From Starkeya sp. ORNL1 (GTDB lineage: Bacteria > Pseudomonadota > Alphaproteobacteria > Rhizobiales > Xanthobacteraceae): a DNA stretch of 64,000 bases. Below, one piece after another: positions 51,871-60,421 of this stretch. Position 1 is the first letter of the stretch. The number at the start of each line of letters is the position of its first letter. The stretch covers positions 3,286,001-3,350,000 of the forward strand of contig NZ_CP048834.1 of assembly GCF_012971745.1 (NCBI RefSeq), in the 5' to 3' direction. Below the pieces are notes generated by a model. That model made no database searches and was not told the origin of the DNA. It was given only the letters and a program-made list of their open reading frames with translations. Made by a program: the position numbers and the translations under genes.

Positions 51871-52296
51871 CTACTCGCCGCGCTCCCGCGCATCGTAGCG
51901 GGCGCGGGCGGCGGCGATCTCGTTCTGGTAGCGCTCGGTCCAGGCGACCAGCGACTGGATGGTCTCGTGCAGTGTCACGCCGAGCGGGGTCAGCGCATAG
52001 TCGACCCGCGGCGGCACCACCGGATACACGGTGCGCTGAATGATGCCGTCACGCTCCAGATGGCGCAGCGTCGTGGTCAGCATGCGCTGGCTGACGCCCT
52101 TGATGCTGTTGCGCAGTTGCGTGAAGCGCAGCGTGCGCTTGTCGAGCAGCGCAATGACCAGCAGCGACCATTTGTCGGCGATCCGGTCGAGGATCTGCCG
52201 CACCTCGCAATCCTCGCGCGTGTCCCATTGCAGCACGCCGTAATCGTCCACGGTGCTTTCGCACGCACTCGGTGAGTTTGAAGTGCCTTCTTCCAT
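51871..52296 (-). CDS. HxlR-family regulator
   Basis: 141-residue winged-helix protein. The HxlR core is clear: REDCEVRQILDRIADKWSLL, then TLRFTQLRNSIKGVSQRMLT and YPVVPPRVDYALTPLGVTLH. Divergent from the MFS gene (111-bp gap), so it probably represses that exporter and itself. One cysteine near the start of the core could be redox sensitive, as in some family members. Confidence 0.93.
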   Translation of the reverse strand: MEEGTSNSPSACESTVDDYGVLQWDTREDCEVRQILDRIADKWSLLVIALLDKRTLRFTQLRNSIKGVSQRMLTTTLRHLERDGIIQRTVYPVVPPRVDYALTPLGVTLHETIQSLVAWTERYQNEIAAARARYDARERGE

Positions 52297-52407
52297 GGAA
52301 GCGAACCTTGCCTTACGTCAGTCACAGTTACAAGAGGGAACTGACCGGCAAACATGTAACCGGCTCAGCGCCTCCTCTGTTTCATTCCCTCCGAGGAGCC
52401 TGACGAC

Positions 52408-53838
52408 ATGCCCACTTCTCCGTCTCCATCGAGCGAGGCCGGCCATCTGAGCGGCCGCGCCAAGGGCGCCCTCCTGGTGCTGTGCAGCGCCATCTTCCTT
52501 GAGGGCATCGATGTCGCGATGCTCAATGTCGCGCTGCCGGCGATCCGCGCCGAACTCGGCCTTTCCACCACCACGCTCAGTGCCGTGGTCAGCGCCTATG
52601 TGCTGGGCTATGCCGGCTTCATGCTGCTCGGCGGGCGCGCCGCCGACCTGTTCGGCCGGCGCCGCATGTTCCTCCTCGCCCTTGCCGTGTTCCTGCTGTT
52701 CTCCGGGCTCGGCGGCCTTGCCACCGAGGGCTGGATGCTGCTGGTGGCGCGCTTCTTCACCGGGGTGGCCGCCGCCTTCATGACGCCGGCAGGCCTCTCG
52801 CTGATCACCACCAATTTCCCGGAGGGTCCGCAGCGCAACAAGGCGATCCTGATCTATGCCGCCACCGGCTCGGCCGGCTTCTCGCTCGGCCTCGTCGCCG
52901 GCGGCTTCCTCGCCGCGATCGACTGGCGCTGGGTGTTCTTCGCGCCGGTGATCCTCTCCGCGATCCTGCTGGTTCTGGCGCCGCGCCTCATCGTCGATGA
53001 CGGGTCGACCGAGAGCCGCGATACGTTCGACGTGCCCGGCGCGGTCACGCTGACCGGAGCGATGCTGCTCGTCACCTATGGCGTCACCCGATTGGAGCGC
53101 CCCAGCGAGGAACTGGGCTGGACGTTAGCGGTGTTCGCGACCAGCGCCATGCTGTGGATGCTGTTCGTGATGATCGAACGCTCGTCCTGTTCGCCTTTGG
53201 TCCGCCTCGGCCTGTTGCGCTCGGGTCCGCTGGTGCGGGCCAATCTCACAGCCCTGCTGTTCGCCGGCTCGTTCTTCGGCTTCCAGTTCGTCGTCTCGCT
53301 TTATCTGCAGGAGATCATGGGGTGGACACCGATGCAGACCAGCCTTGCCCTGCTCGCCATCGGCGTCGACGTCATGCTGGCGCCGACCGTCACGCCGTGG
53401 CTGGTCAACCGCTTCGGCAATAGCCGCGTCATCCTCGGCGGGCTGGTGCTGGCCGCGGCGTCCTACGCGCTGTTCCTGCGGCTCAGCCTCGACTGGACCT
53501 ATGCGGCGATGTTCCCGAGCATGATCCTGCTCGGCCTCGCCTTCGCGCTGGCCTATGGGCCGCTCACCATCGCCGCTACCGACGGCATCGACGAGAGCGA
53601 ACAGGGCCTCGCTGGCGGCCTCGTCAACACCGCCTTCCAGTTCGGCGCGGCCCTGGGGCTCTCAGCGGTGAGCGCCATCAGCATCATCAGCCTCGGCGCC
53701 GGGCTGCTGCCCGACGAGCGGCTGGAAGCGCTGCGCATCGCCCTCATCGTCCCGGTGGCGGCGACCGCGCTCAGCGTGCTGGTCACCGCGAGCGGCCTGC
53801 GCCGCCGCAGCGTCGCGACGGCGCTGCCGGCCGAGTGA
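52408..53838 (+). CDS. MFS exporter, DHA2 (14-TM) family
   Basis: 476-residue drug:proton antiporter type. Motif A is LLGGRAADLFGRRRMFLLAL, motif C-like segment is GSAGFSLGLVAGGFLAAIDW RW (helix 5), and the first helix has FLEGIDVAMLNVALPAIRAE, typical of DHA2. A GAGGAG site precedes the ATG. Divergent from an HxlR regulator. The exported compound is unknown. Confidence 0.93.
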   Translation: MPTSPSPSSEAGHLSGRAKGALLVLCSAIFLEGIDVAMLNVALPAIRAELGLSTTTLSAVVSAYVLGYAGFMLLGGRAADLFGRRRMFLLALAVFLLFSGLGGLATEGWMLLVARFFTGVAAAFMTPAGLSLITTNFPEGPQRNKAILIYAATGSAGFSLGLVAGGFLAAIDWRWVFFAPVILSAILLVLAPRLIVDDGSTESRDTFDVPGAVTLTGAMLLVTYGVTRLERPSEELGWTLAVFATSAMLWMLFVMIERSSCSPLVRLGLLRSGPLVRANLTALLFAGSFFGFQFVVSLYLQEIMGWTPMQTSLALLAIGVDVMLAPTVTPWLVNRFGNSRVILGGLVLAAASYALFLRLSLDWTYAAMFPSMILLGLAFALAYGPLTIAATDGIDESEQGLAGGLVNTAFQFGAALGLSAVSAISIISLGAGLLPDERLEALRIALIVPVAATALSVLVTASGLRRRSVATALPAE

Positions 53839-53894
53839 CCGACGAAACTCCAGCCACCACGAACCGACCATGGGACGTCTCGCTTCCCGTGGTC

Positions 53895-54527
53895 TCAGGC
53901 TTCAGCCAGCGCCGGGACGCCCCGGCGGTTCTGGCGGGCCGGCCGCGCCGTGATGCGATAGACCGCCGCCGGTGGAATGTTGCGGATGGCGCGGCCGAGC
54001 AGCGTCGCCTTGAGGCCAAGGCGCTCCAGTATCGCGCGCGGCACCGGGCAGCGCGGACCATAGGTGAACTGATAGAAGGCGCCTCGCGGCTGCATGTAGG
54101 AGAAGGCGCCATCGAGGATCGCCATCACCTTGCGCGTGCCCATATTGAGCAGCGGCAGGCCGCTGATGACGGCGCCGACCGGCGCGCCCTCGAACAAATG
54201 ATGCTGGCTGAGGCGGCCCGCATCCATGCACAGCACCCGCGCCTCGGGATAACGCGCCCGCAACAGCCGGGCGAAATCGGAGCCAAACTCGACCAGCGTC
54301 ATGTCTTCCTCGCGCACGCCGCGATCGACCAGCGCCTGGGTGAACACGCCGGTCCCCGGCCCCAGTTCGATGACCGGCCCGGTCGCTTCCGTCACGTCGC
54401 TGGTGATGAGCTCGGCGAGCGCACGCCCGGACGGCGCCAGCGCGCCGACGCCGCGCGGATCGGCGATCCAGGCGCGCAGGAAGTGGAAGGAATCGGTGTG
54501 GGTGTGGCCCATGTGGCGGCGATCCAT
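53895..54527 (-). CDS. PmtA-like SAM-dependent methyltransferase
   Basis: 210-residue class I methyltransferase of the phospholipid N-methyltransferase group. SAM motif VIELGPGTGVFTQALVDRGV, acidic loop MTLVEFGSDFARLLRARYPE and the family motif ISGLPLLNMGTRKVMAILDG. PmtA turns phosphatidylethanolamine into phosphatidylcholine. Start chosen at MDRRHMGHTHTDSFHF; a TTG two codons earlier is possible. Confidence 0.85.
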   Translation of the reverse strand: MDRRHMGHTHTDSFHFLRAWIADPRGVGALAPSGRALAELITSDVTEATGPVIELGPGTGVFTQALVDRGVREEDMTLVEFGSDFARLLRARYPEARVLCMDAGRLSQHHLFEGAPVGAVISGLPLLNMGTRKVMAILDGAFSYMQPRGAFYQFTYGPRCPVPRAILERLGLKATLLGRAIRNIPPAAVYRITARPARQNRRGVPALAEA

Positions 54528-54636
54528 CGGCAAGCGAAAGAGTGGAGGGTTTCGCCCGCATCGGGGGGCGATATGGAGCGAAACCCTCCTTCATGTCGGG
54601 CATCCGGGTTGCGGCAGCATTACGCGGCCGCGCCCG

Positions 54637-56016
54637 TCAGCCCGGCATGAGACCAGCCTGCGGCATCGGCAGCAGGATACGGAAGCGCGCACCGCCGCCC
54701 GGCCCGTCGAGTACGGTGATGGAGCCGCGATGCAGCCGGACGATCTCGCTGACCAGGGTCAGGCCAAGCCCGGCGCCGCGGTCGCGCGGCTGCAGGCGCT
54801 GGAACGGCTCGAAGATCTGCCGGCGATGCTCTTCGGGAATGCCCTTGCCCTCATCCACCACTTCCACCACGCCGCTGCGCTCGACGCGGATGGTGATGGC
54901 GCCGCGCCGGCCAGCGTGCTCGATGGCGTTCTGCACCAGATTGGTGAGCGCCCGCTCCAGCGACAGCGGATCGCCGGAGACGTTGAGGTACTCGGCATCG
55001 GCTTCGAAAGACAATTCGAAGCCGGCCGCGATGGCGAGCGGCGCGAGGTCGGCCGCGACCTGCCGCCCGAGATTGACCAGGTCCACCGGCACGAAGCTTT
55101 GCCGGTCCTGGTCGACACGCTGCAGGTCGAGCAATTGCTCGGCGAGATTGGCGAGCCGCGCCGCGTCGGCAACGAGACGGGTCTTCTGCGTGCCGTCCTC
55201 CAGGCCTTCGAGGCGGGTGGTCAGTATGGCGATCGGCGTGCGCAGTTCGTGGGCGGCGTCCATGAGGAAACGCTGGCGGCGCTCATAGCCCTCATCGAGG
55301 CGACCGAGCGCATCGTTCACCGCATCGACCAGCGGGACCACCTCGGCCGGCACATTCTCCAGCGACAGCCGCGCGCCGCGCTCGCTGATCTCGATCAGTT
55401 CGGCCTCGGCGGCGGCGGCGTTCAGCCCCTCCAGCGCCCGCCGCACCACGATCGGGGTCGCGATCAGCGTCGCTACCGCCATCAGCGCCAGCACGGGGAG
55501 CATGACGCTGACGGAGATGGCGAGCACAGCCCAGATCACCGACAGGATCGGCACCCGGCCGCCATAGCCGGTCATGATCTGCACGTTTCCCGCGGCGGTC
55601 TCGACCTGCTTCATTCGCGCGCCGGAGCGCGGCGGATCGCCGAGCCGCCAGCCGAGCCGAGCCTGGCCGACCTCGCCGAGCGCCTTGCCGACACCGGCGA
55701 ACTTGGCCGGCACCTCGCCTTCGCTCAGCACATCGCCCTCAGTGTCGCGGACCGTGAACCACAAGGACGGTGTAGCCTCGCGCAGGCGCGCCAGCTCGGG
55801 GGTTGCATTGATCACCAGGCCGCCCTGCGCATCGCGCCCCACCGCCGCCGCGAGCGTATCGACGACGTTGTCCTCCGGCTCGAGATTGACGAGGCAGCCG
55901 GACGCCCACAGCGCGACCAGCGTCGCCAGCATGAACAAGGTGAGCAGGGCCGCCTGCAAGCCGACGAGCCGTACCACGAGGTGCCAGCGCAGCGAACATT
56001 GCGTGCAGGTGCTCAT
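54637..56016 (-). CDS. Two-component sensor histidine kinase
   Basis: 459-residue membrane kinase. One transmembrane segment near residues 17-40, a periplasmic region of about 120 residues, a second segment near 175-200, a HAMP-like linker, the H-box FLMDAAHELRTPIAILTTRL, and an HATPase domain with NLVQNAIEHA, DEGKGIPEE and GAGLGLTLVSEIV. Its start overlaps the response regulator stop by ATGA. The N-terminus has paired cysteines (STCTQCS) of unknown meaning. Confidence 0.93.
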   Translation of the reverse strand: MSTCTQCSLRWHLVVRLVGLQAALLTLFMLATLVALWASGCLVNLEPEDNVVDTLAAAVGRDAQGGLVINATPELARLREATPSLWFTVRDTEGDVLSEGEVPAKFAGVGKALGEVGQARLGWRLGDPPRSGARMKQVETAAGNVQIMTGYGGRVPILSVIWAVLAISVSVMLPVLALMAVATLIATPIVVRRALEGLNAAAAEAELIEISERGARLSLENVPAEVVPLVDAVNDALGRLDEGYERRQRFLMDAAHELRTPIAILTTRLEGLEDGTQKTRLVADAARLANLAEQLLDLQRVDQDRQSFVPVDLVNLGRQVAADLAPLAIAAGFELSFEADAEYLNVSGDPLSLERALTNLVQNAIEHAGRRGAITIRVERSGVVEVVDEGKGIPEEHRRQIFEPFQRLQPRDRGAGLGLTLVSEIVRLHRGSITVLDGPGGGARFRILLPMPQAGLMPG

Positions 56017-56696
56017 GCGAGCGCCCGCAGCAGATAGCCGACGCCGCGAATGCCGTGGATCTCGATACCGGCGCCGGCCTCGCCGAGCTTGCGGCGCAGC
56101 CGCGAGATATGGGCGTCGAGCGCGTTGGACTGGACTTCGTCGTCGAAGCCGTAGACCGCCTCTTCCAGCGCCGCGCGCATCACGGTGCGGCCGGCGCGGC
56201 GCAGCAGCGTCTCCAGCACCAGCAGCTCGCGACGCGGCAAATCGAGCCCCGCGCCCTCGACGCTGGCTTCGCGATGTTCGCAGTCGAAGGCGAGCCGGCC
56301 GAGGCGCACGACACGGTTCGGCACATTGCCCGGCCGCCGCAGCACGGCGCGCAGGCGGGCCAGCAATTCCTCCACCGCGAACGGCTTGGCGAGATAGTCG
56401 TCCGCGCCGGCGTCGAGGCCGGCGACGCGGTCGGCGACTTCGCCGCGGGCGGTCAACAAGATCACCGGGGTATTGCGCACCTCCGCCGTGCGGGCGCGCA
56501 GCTGCGCAAGCAGCGAGAGGCCGTCGCCATCGGGCAATTGGCGGTCGAGCAGCACGGCATCATGGACGCGGTCGGCCAAGGCTTCTTCCGCCTGCGCCAG
56601 CGTCGGCACATGGTCGAGCACGATGTCGTGCCGGTTCAGCGCCGTGCCGAGGGCGCTCGCCATTTCCGGCTCGTCTTCCACCAGCAATATGCGCAA
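56013..56696 (-). CDS. OmpR/PhoB-family response regulator
   Basis: 227-residue regulator. Receiver: ILLVEDEPEMASALG, phospho-aspartate in AVLLDRQLPDGDGL, lysine in DDYLAKPFAVEELL. DNA-binding winged helix: LDLPRRELLVLETLLRRAGR and NALDAHISRLRRKLGEAG. The only sensible start is TTG at 56696, giving (M)RILLVEDEPE, with a GGAGACA site upstream; no ATG is present in the right place. Forms an operon with the kinase. Confidence 0.92.
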   Translation of the reverse strand: MRILLVEDEPEMASALGTALNRHDIVLDHVPTLAQAEEALADRVHDAVLLDRQLPDGDGLSLLAQLRARTAEVRNTPVILLTARGEVADRVAGLDAGADDYLAKPFAVEELLARLRAVLRRPGNVPNRVVRLGRLAFDCEHREASVEGAGLDLPRRELLVLETLLRRAGRTVMRAALEEAVYGFDDEVQSNALDAHISRLRRKLGEAGAGIEIHGIRGVGYLLRALA

Positions 56697-56784
56697 GGCT
56701 GTCTCCGGCCGCGGCTCGAACGAGTTCGCTATTGAACGAACATTGCGGGAGCATTGCGGCCAAGGGTTCCGGCGCCTGAATTCG

Positions 56785-57684
56785 CTAATCCATGAATTTC
56801 GGCAGTTCAGCTGCCAGCGCGTCGACCGCAAGGCGAATGCGCAGCGGCAGATGCGGGGTCTGCAGCCAGAGCGCATGGCTGTCGAAGGCGATATTGGGCG
56901 TATCGGCCAGCACGCGGACCAGCGCGCCGGAGGTGACATGGTCGCGGACCAGCCAGCAGGGCAGCCAGGCGAGGCCCATGCTGGCGACGGCGGCATCGGC
57001 AATGGCCTCGAGGTCATCGAGCCGCAGCCGGCTCTTCGGGGTGACCGCGATCGGCGCGCCCTCGCCTTGCGGAAACAGCCAGGAGCGCGCCCGGCCGGAG
57101 CGGCTATAGATGATCGCTTCGTACGCCTCCAGCTCGGCAATCGTTCGCGGCACGCCGTGCGCGTCGAGATAGGCGGGCGATGCACACACCGCCATGTGCT
57201 GACGGGCGACGCGGCGGCTGATCAGCCCGACGCCGTCGCCGGTGGCGCCGTTGCGGATGGCGAGATCGAAACCGTCCTCGATCAAATCGACCGGGCGATC
57301 GCTGAAGGAGAGGCTCAGTTCCAGCTCGGGATGCAGCCTCGCCAGCTTGAGCAGCACCGGGACGACGCAGCGCCGGCCGAACAGCACCGGCACGCTGACG
57401 CGCAGCGGACCACGCGGCACGCCGAGCAACTCGTCCGCCAGCGCATCGGCGGCATCGGCTTCAGTGAGCACCAGCTTGCAGCGCTCATAATAGACCCGGC
57501 CGAACTCGGTGAGGCTCTGGCGCCGCGTCGTGCGGTTGATGAGCCGCGCGCCGAGCCGCTCCTCCAGGGCCCGCACATGCTTGCCGACCATCGGCGCGGA
57601 GAGGCCGAACAGGTCGGCGGCGGCGGCGAAGGAGCCGACCTCGGCGACCTTGGCGAATACCGACATGCTGGTGAGGCGGTCCAT
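56785..57684 (-). CDS. LysR-family regulator
   Basis: 299-residue regulator. Helix-turn-helix at residues 1-60 (MDRLTSMSVFAKVAEVGSFA, LSAPMVGKHVRALEERLGAR) and a periplasmic-binding-like effector domain (GPLRVSVPVLFGRRCVVPVL). Divergent from the reductase at 57795 and so probably controls it. A longer frame reaching 57795 is not supported because it would run across the shared promoter. Confidence 0.93.
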   Translation of the reverse strand: MDRLTSMSVFAKVAEVGSFAAAADLFGLSAPMVGKHVRALEERLGARLINRTTRRQSLTEFGRVYYERCKLVLTEADAADALADELLGVPRGPLRVSVPVLFGRRCVVPVLLKLARLHPELELSLSFSDRPVDLIEDGFDLAIRNGATGDGVGLISRRVARQHMAVCASPAYLDAHGVPRTIAELEAYEAIIYSRSGRARSWLFPQGEGAPIAVTPKSRLRLDDLEAIADAAVASMGLAWLPCWLVRDHVTSGALVRVLADTPNIAFDSHALWLQTPHLPLRIRLAVDALAAELPKFMD

Positions 57685-57691
57685 GATTGAA

Positions 57692-57702
57692 AACCATTGG
57701 TT
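57692..57702. promoter_or_regulatory. Short dyad in LysR/reductase promoter
   Basis: AACCATTGGTT has perfect 5-base arms around a central T, eight bases upstream of the lysR start. A candidate autoregulation site of the LysR protein. Confidence 0.4.
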
Positions 57703-57794
57703 CCGATAATCGTGCCGAAAGCGCCATTTATCCGGATTTGGCCACGGATCATACATCCGGACGAGCATTCTGCTTTTCAATCTGGAGCCTGGCA

Positions 57795-58787
57795 ATGACC
57801 CGTGTGGTTCGCTTCCATGAAATCGGCGGTCCCGAAGTCTTGCGGATCGACAACATCGACGTCCCGCCGCCGGGACCCGGCGAGATTCGCATCCGCGTCC
57901 GCGCGCTCGGCCTCAACCGTGCCGAGTCGATGTTCCGGCAAGGCATCTATGTGGTGGCGCCGCAATTCCCCGAGCGGCTCGGCTATGAGGCGGCGGGTAT
58001 CGTCGAGACGCTGGGAGTCGGCGTCGAAGGCTTCGCACTGGGCGACGTGGTCAGCGTGATCCCGCCGCTGCTGATGCCGCGCTGGCCGGCCTATGGCGAG
58101 CTGGCGACCTTCCCGGCCGAGCTTGTCGTCAAGCATCCCTCGTCGCTATCGATGGAGGAGGCGGCGGCCTCGTGGATGCAGTACGTCACCGCCTATGGCG
58201 CCCTGGTCGATGTCGCGAGGCTTGCCAAAGGCGAGTTCGTCGTCATTACCGCCGCGTCCAGCAGCGTCGGCCTCGCCGCGATCCAGATCGCCAACAGGAT
58301 CGGCGCCATCCCGATCGCCACGACGCGCACGCAGGCCAAGCGCCAGGCCATTCTGGACGCCGGCGCGGCGCATGTCGTCGTCACCGACGAAGAGGACCTG
58401 GTGGCGCGGGTACGCGATATCACGGCGTCACGCGGCGCCCGGGTGGTGTTCGATCCCATTGCCGGGCCGGTGGTGGAAACTCTCGCCGAAGCCATGGCGG
58501 ATGGCGGCATCCTGATCGAGTACGGCCTGCTGAGCGGCGAGCCGACGCCATTCCCACTGTTCCAGGCGCTGACCCGGAGCCTCACCGTGCGCGGCTACGT
58601 CTATAGCGAGATCGTCAAGGATCCGGCCAAGCTCGCCGCCGCCAAGGCGTTCATCCTCGACGGCCTCGGCTCGGGGGCCTTGAGGCCGATCATCGACCGG
58701 ACCTTCCCGTTCGACGCCATCGTCGAGGCCCACCGCTATCTCGAATCCAACCAGCAACTGGGCAAGATCGTCGTCACGCTCGATTGA
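57795..58787 (+). CDS. MDR-family quinone/zinc-independent reductase
   Basis: 330-residue medium-chain reductase. N-terminal GroES-like part: MTRVVRFHEIGGPEVLRIDN, then RVRALGLNRAESMFRQGIYV. Cofactor loop: VVITAASSSVGLAAIQIANR, an NADPH-type AASSSVG variant. Zinc-binding cysteines are absent, as in quinone oxidoreductases. Divergent from a LysR regulator that likely controls it. Confidence 0.92.
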   Translation: MTRVVRFHEIGGPEVLRIDNIDVPPPGPGEIRIRVRALGLNRAESMFRQGIYVVAPQFPERLGYEAAGIVETLGVGVEGFALGDVVSVIPPLLMPRWPAYGELATFPAELVVKHPSSLSMEEAAASWMQYVTAYGALVDVARLAKGEFVVITAASSSVGLAAIQIANRIGAIPIATTRTQAKRQAILDAGAAHVVVTDEEDLVARVRDITASRGARVVFDPIAGPVVETLAEAMADGGILIEYGLLSGEPTPFPLFQALTRSLTVRGYVYSEIVKDPAKLAAAKAFILDGLGSGALRPIIDRTFPFDAIVEAHRYLESNQQLGKIVVTLD

Positions 58788-58812
58788 GGGTGCGAAAGCT
58801 CCGGCGGCAGGA

Positions 58813-59793
58813 TCACGGCACCAGGATGATCTTGCCGCTGGAGCGGCGCTGCTCCAGCGCGCGATGCGCCTCGGGTGCCTGGTCGAGCCGATAGTCGCCG
58901 CCGCGCACCACGCGTAGCGCGCCCGTGACGGCCAGACCGAACAGGTCAGCGAGATCGGCGCGCACATTAATCGGCGTCAGCAGAGGCAGCAAAGCGAAGC
59001 CGCGCAACGACTGGTTCCTGGAGAACATCGTCTCGAGATCGCTCGGGGCCAGGTCGAACCGTCCGAGCGCGCCGAACACCAGTTCGCCGCCGGGCGCCAA
59101 CGCTTCGACGCAGGGTTTGGTCAGCTCGCCGCCGACCAGCTCGAAGGCGAGATCAACGCCCCTGCCGTCGGTCGCCTCGCGCACCCGGCGAGGCCAATCA
59201 TCCTCGGTGTAATCAACCCCGATATCGGCGCCGAGCGAGCGCGCAAGGTCCAGCTTCGCCGGCGAACCCGCCGCGGCGACCACGAGACCTGCGCCGGCGC
59301 GCCTCGCCAATTGCACCAGCAGCGAGCCGACGCCGCCGGCCGCGGCCCCAATCAGCACCGTCTTGTCGGCGACCTCGGCGCTCCGCAGCAAATGGAGCGC
59401 GGTCAGCCCCTGCACCAGCAGTGCCGCGGCATCCTCGAACGCCAGCGTATCCGGCAGCGGTACCAGCGCTTTCGCATCCACCGCGACATAGTCGGCGTAG
59501 CCGCCCGACCCGCGCCCGAAGGCGAACAGCGGCACCGCGACCCGGGCGCCAGGCGCCGGAAAGTCCGCGCCCTCGCCGACCTCATGGACGACGCCGGCCA
59601 CCTCGACGCCAGGGATCATCGGCAGTTCCGGCGTCACCGCATAGCGGTCGCGGCGCATCAGTGTCTCGAAGAAATTGACCCCGGCGGCATGGATCCGGAC
59701 CAGCACCTCACCGCGGCCCGGGACCGGCCTGGGCGTCTCGACGATCTCCAGCACATCGGGATCGCCGAAACGGCTGAATTGGACGGCGCGCAT
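58813..59793 (-). CDS. MDR-family quinone oxidoreductase (zeta-crystallin-like)
   Basis: 326-residue NADPH:quinone reductase. Start MRAVQFSRFGDPDVLEIVET is typical. Cofactor loop VLIGAAAGGVGSLLVQLARR, and the conserved GVNFFETLMRRDRYAVTPEL region. A 38-codon extension upstream runs into the HxlR promoter and is rejected. Divergent from an HxlR regulator with a perfect 16-bp palindrome between them. Confidence 0.93.
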   Translation of the reverse strand: MRAVQFSRFGDPDVLEIVETPRPVPGRGEVLVRIHAAGVNFFETLMRRDRYAVTPELPMIPGVEVAGVVHEVGEGADFPAPGARVAVPLFAFGRGSGGYADYVAVDAKALVPLPDTLAFEDAAALLVQGLTALHLLRSAEVADKTVLIGAAAGGVGSLLVQLARRAGAGLVVAAAGSPAKLDLARSLGADIGVDYTEDDWPRRVREATDGRGVDLAFELVGGELTKPCVEALAPGGELVFGALGRFDLAPSDLETMFSRNQSLRGFALLPLLTPINVRADLADLFGLAVTGALRVVRGGDYRLDQAPEAHRALEQRRSSGKIILVP

Positions 59794-59813
59794 CAGCGAC
59801 CTCGCTTGACATG

Positions 59814-59829
59814 ACAAGGCCGGCCTTGT
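59814..59829. promoter_or_regulatory. Perfect 16-bp palindrome, HxlR operator candidate
   Basis: ACAAGGCCGGCCTTGT is a perfect 16-bp palindrome in the 97-bp gap between the reductase and hxlR genes. A TTGACA hexamer (59806-59811) pointing toward hxlR is just upstream, so a bound protein would cover the promoter. Confidence 0.7.
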
Positions 59830-59890
59830 GCCAAATATTCCCGGGTCGGAACTACACACTCTTTGGTGCCATACCGACCAGGAGGTAACC

Positions 59891-60271
59891 ATGCACGATG
59901 TGATCAAGCGCTTGCCGGCGCTGCCGGTCGAACGCGCACTAGCGGTGATCTCCGGTCGCTGGAAAGCGGTGATCCTCTATCATCTGCTGGACCGGCCGCA
60001 GCGGCTGTCCGAGCTGAGGCGGCTGATCCCGGCCATCAGCCAGAAAGTGCTGATCCAGCAATTGCGCGAACTGGAGGAGCACCGGCTGGTGCATCGCGAG
60101 GTGTTCCGGCAGGTGCCGCCGCGCGTCGACTATTCGGCGACGCCGCTCGGGCTCAGCCTGGAGCCGGTGCTGCTGGCGCTGTGCGACTGGGGACAACGCC
60201 ATGCCGCCGAGCTCAATGAGATCGACCGCATCGCCGATTGCGTGGTCCGGCCGCGGGCGGCGGCGTCCTGA
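59891..60271 (+). CDS. HxlR-family regulator
   Basis: 126-residue winged-helix regulator: ALAVISGRWKAVILYHLLDR, RLSELRRLIPAISQKVLIQQ and REVFRQVPPRVDYSATPLGL. An AGGAGGT site fixes the ATG at MHDVIKRLPALPVERA. Unlike many HxlR proteins it lacks the N-terminal cysteine; C-terminal cysteines (ALCDWG, IADCVV) remain. Likely controls the divergent quinone reductase. Confidence 0.93.
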   Translation: MHDVIKRLPALPVERALAVISGRWKAVILYHLLDRPQRLSELRRLIPAISQKVLIQQLRELEEHRLVHREVFRQVPPRVDYSATPLGLSLEPVLLALCDWGQRHAAELNEIDRIADCVVRPRAAAS

Positions 60272-60421
60272 CGCCTTCGCATTCCCCGGCGACGCGCAAC
60301 CATTGATCGCCTGGACATGGTATTCCCGCAAATGTTTGCCCCTCTCAGGGAACCGAAATCACCATCACTCCGTTAGGGAAGCGTGCCGACCGGCCTGCGT
60401 CGTCGAACGGTCGAGGAAGGT

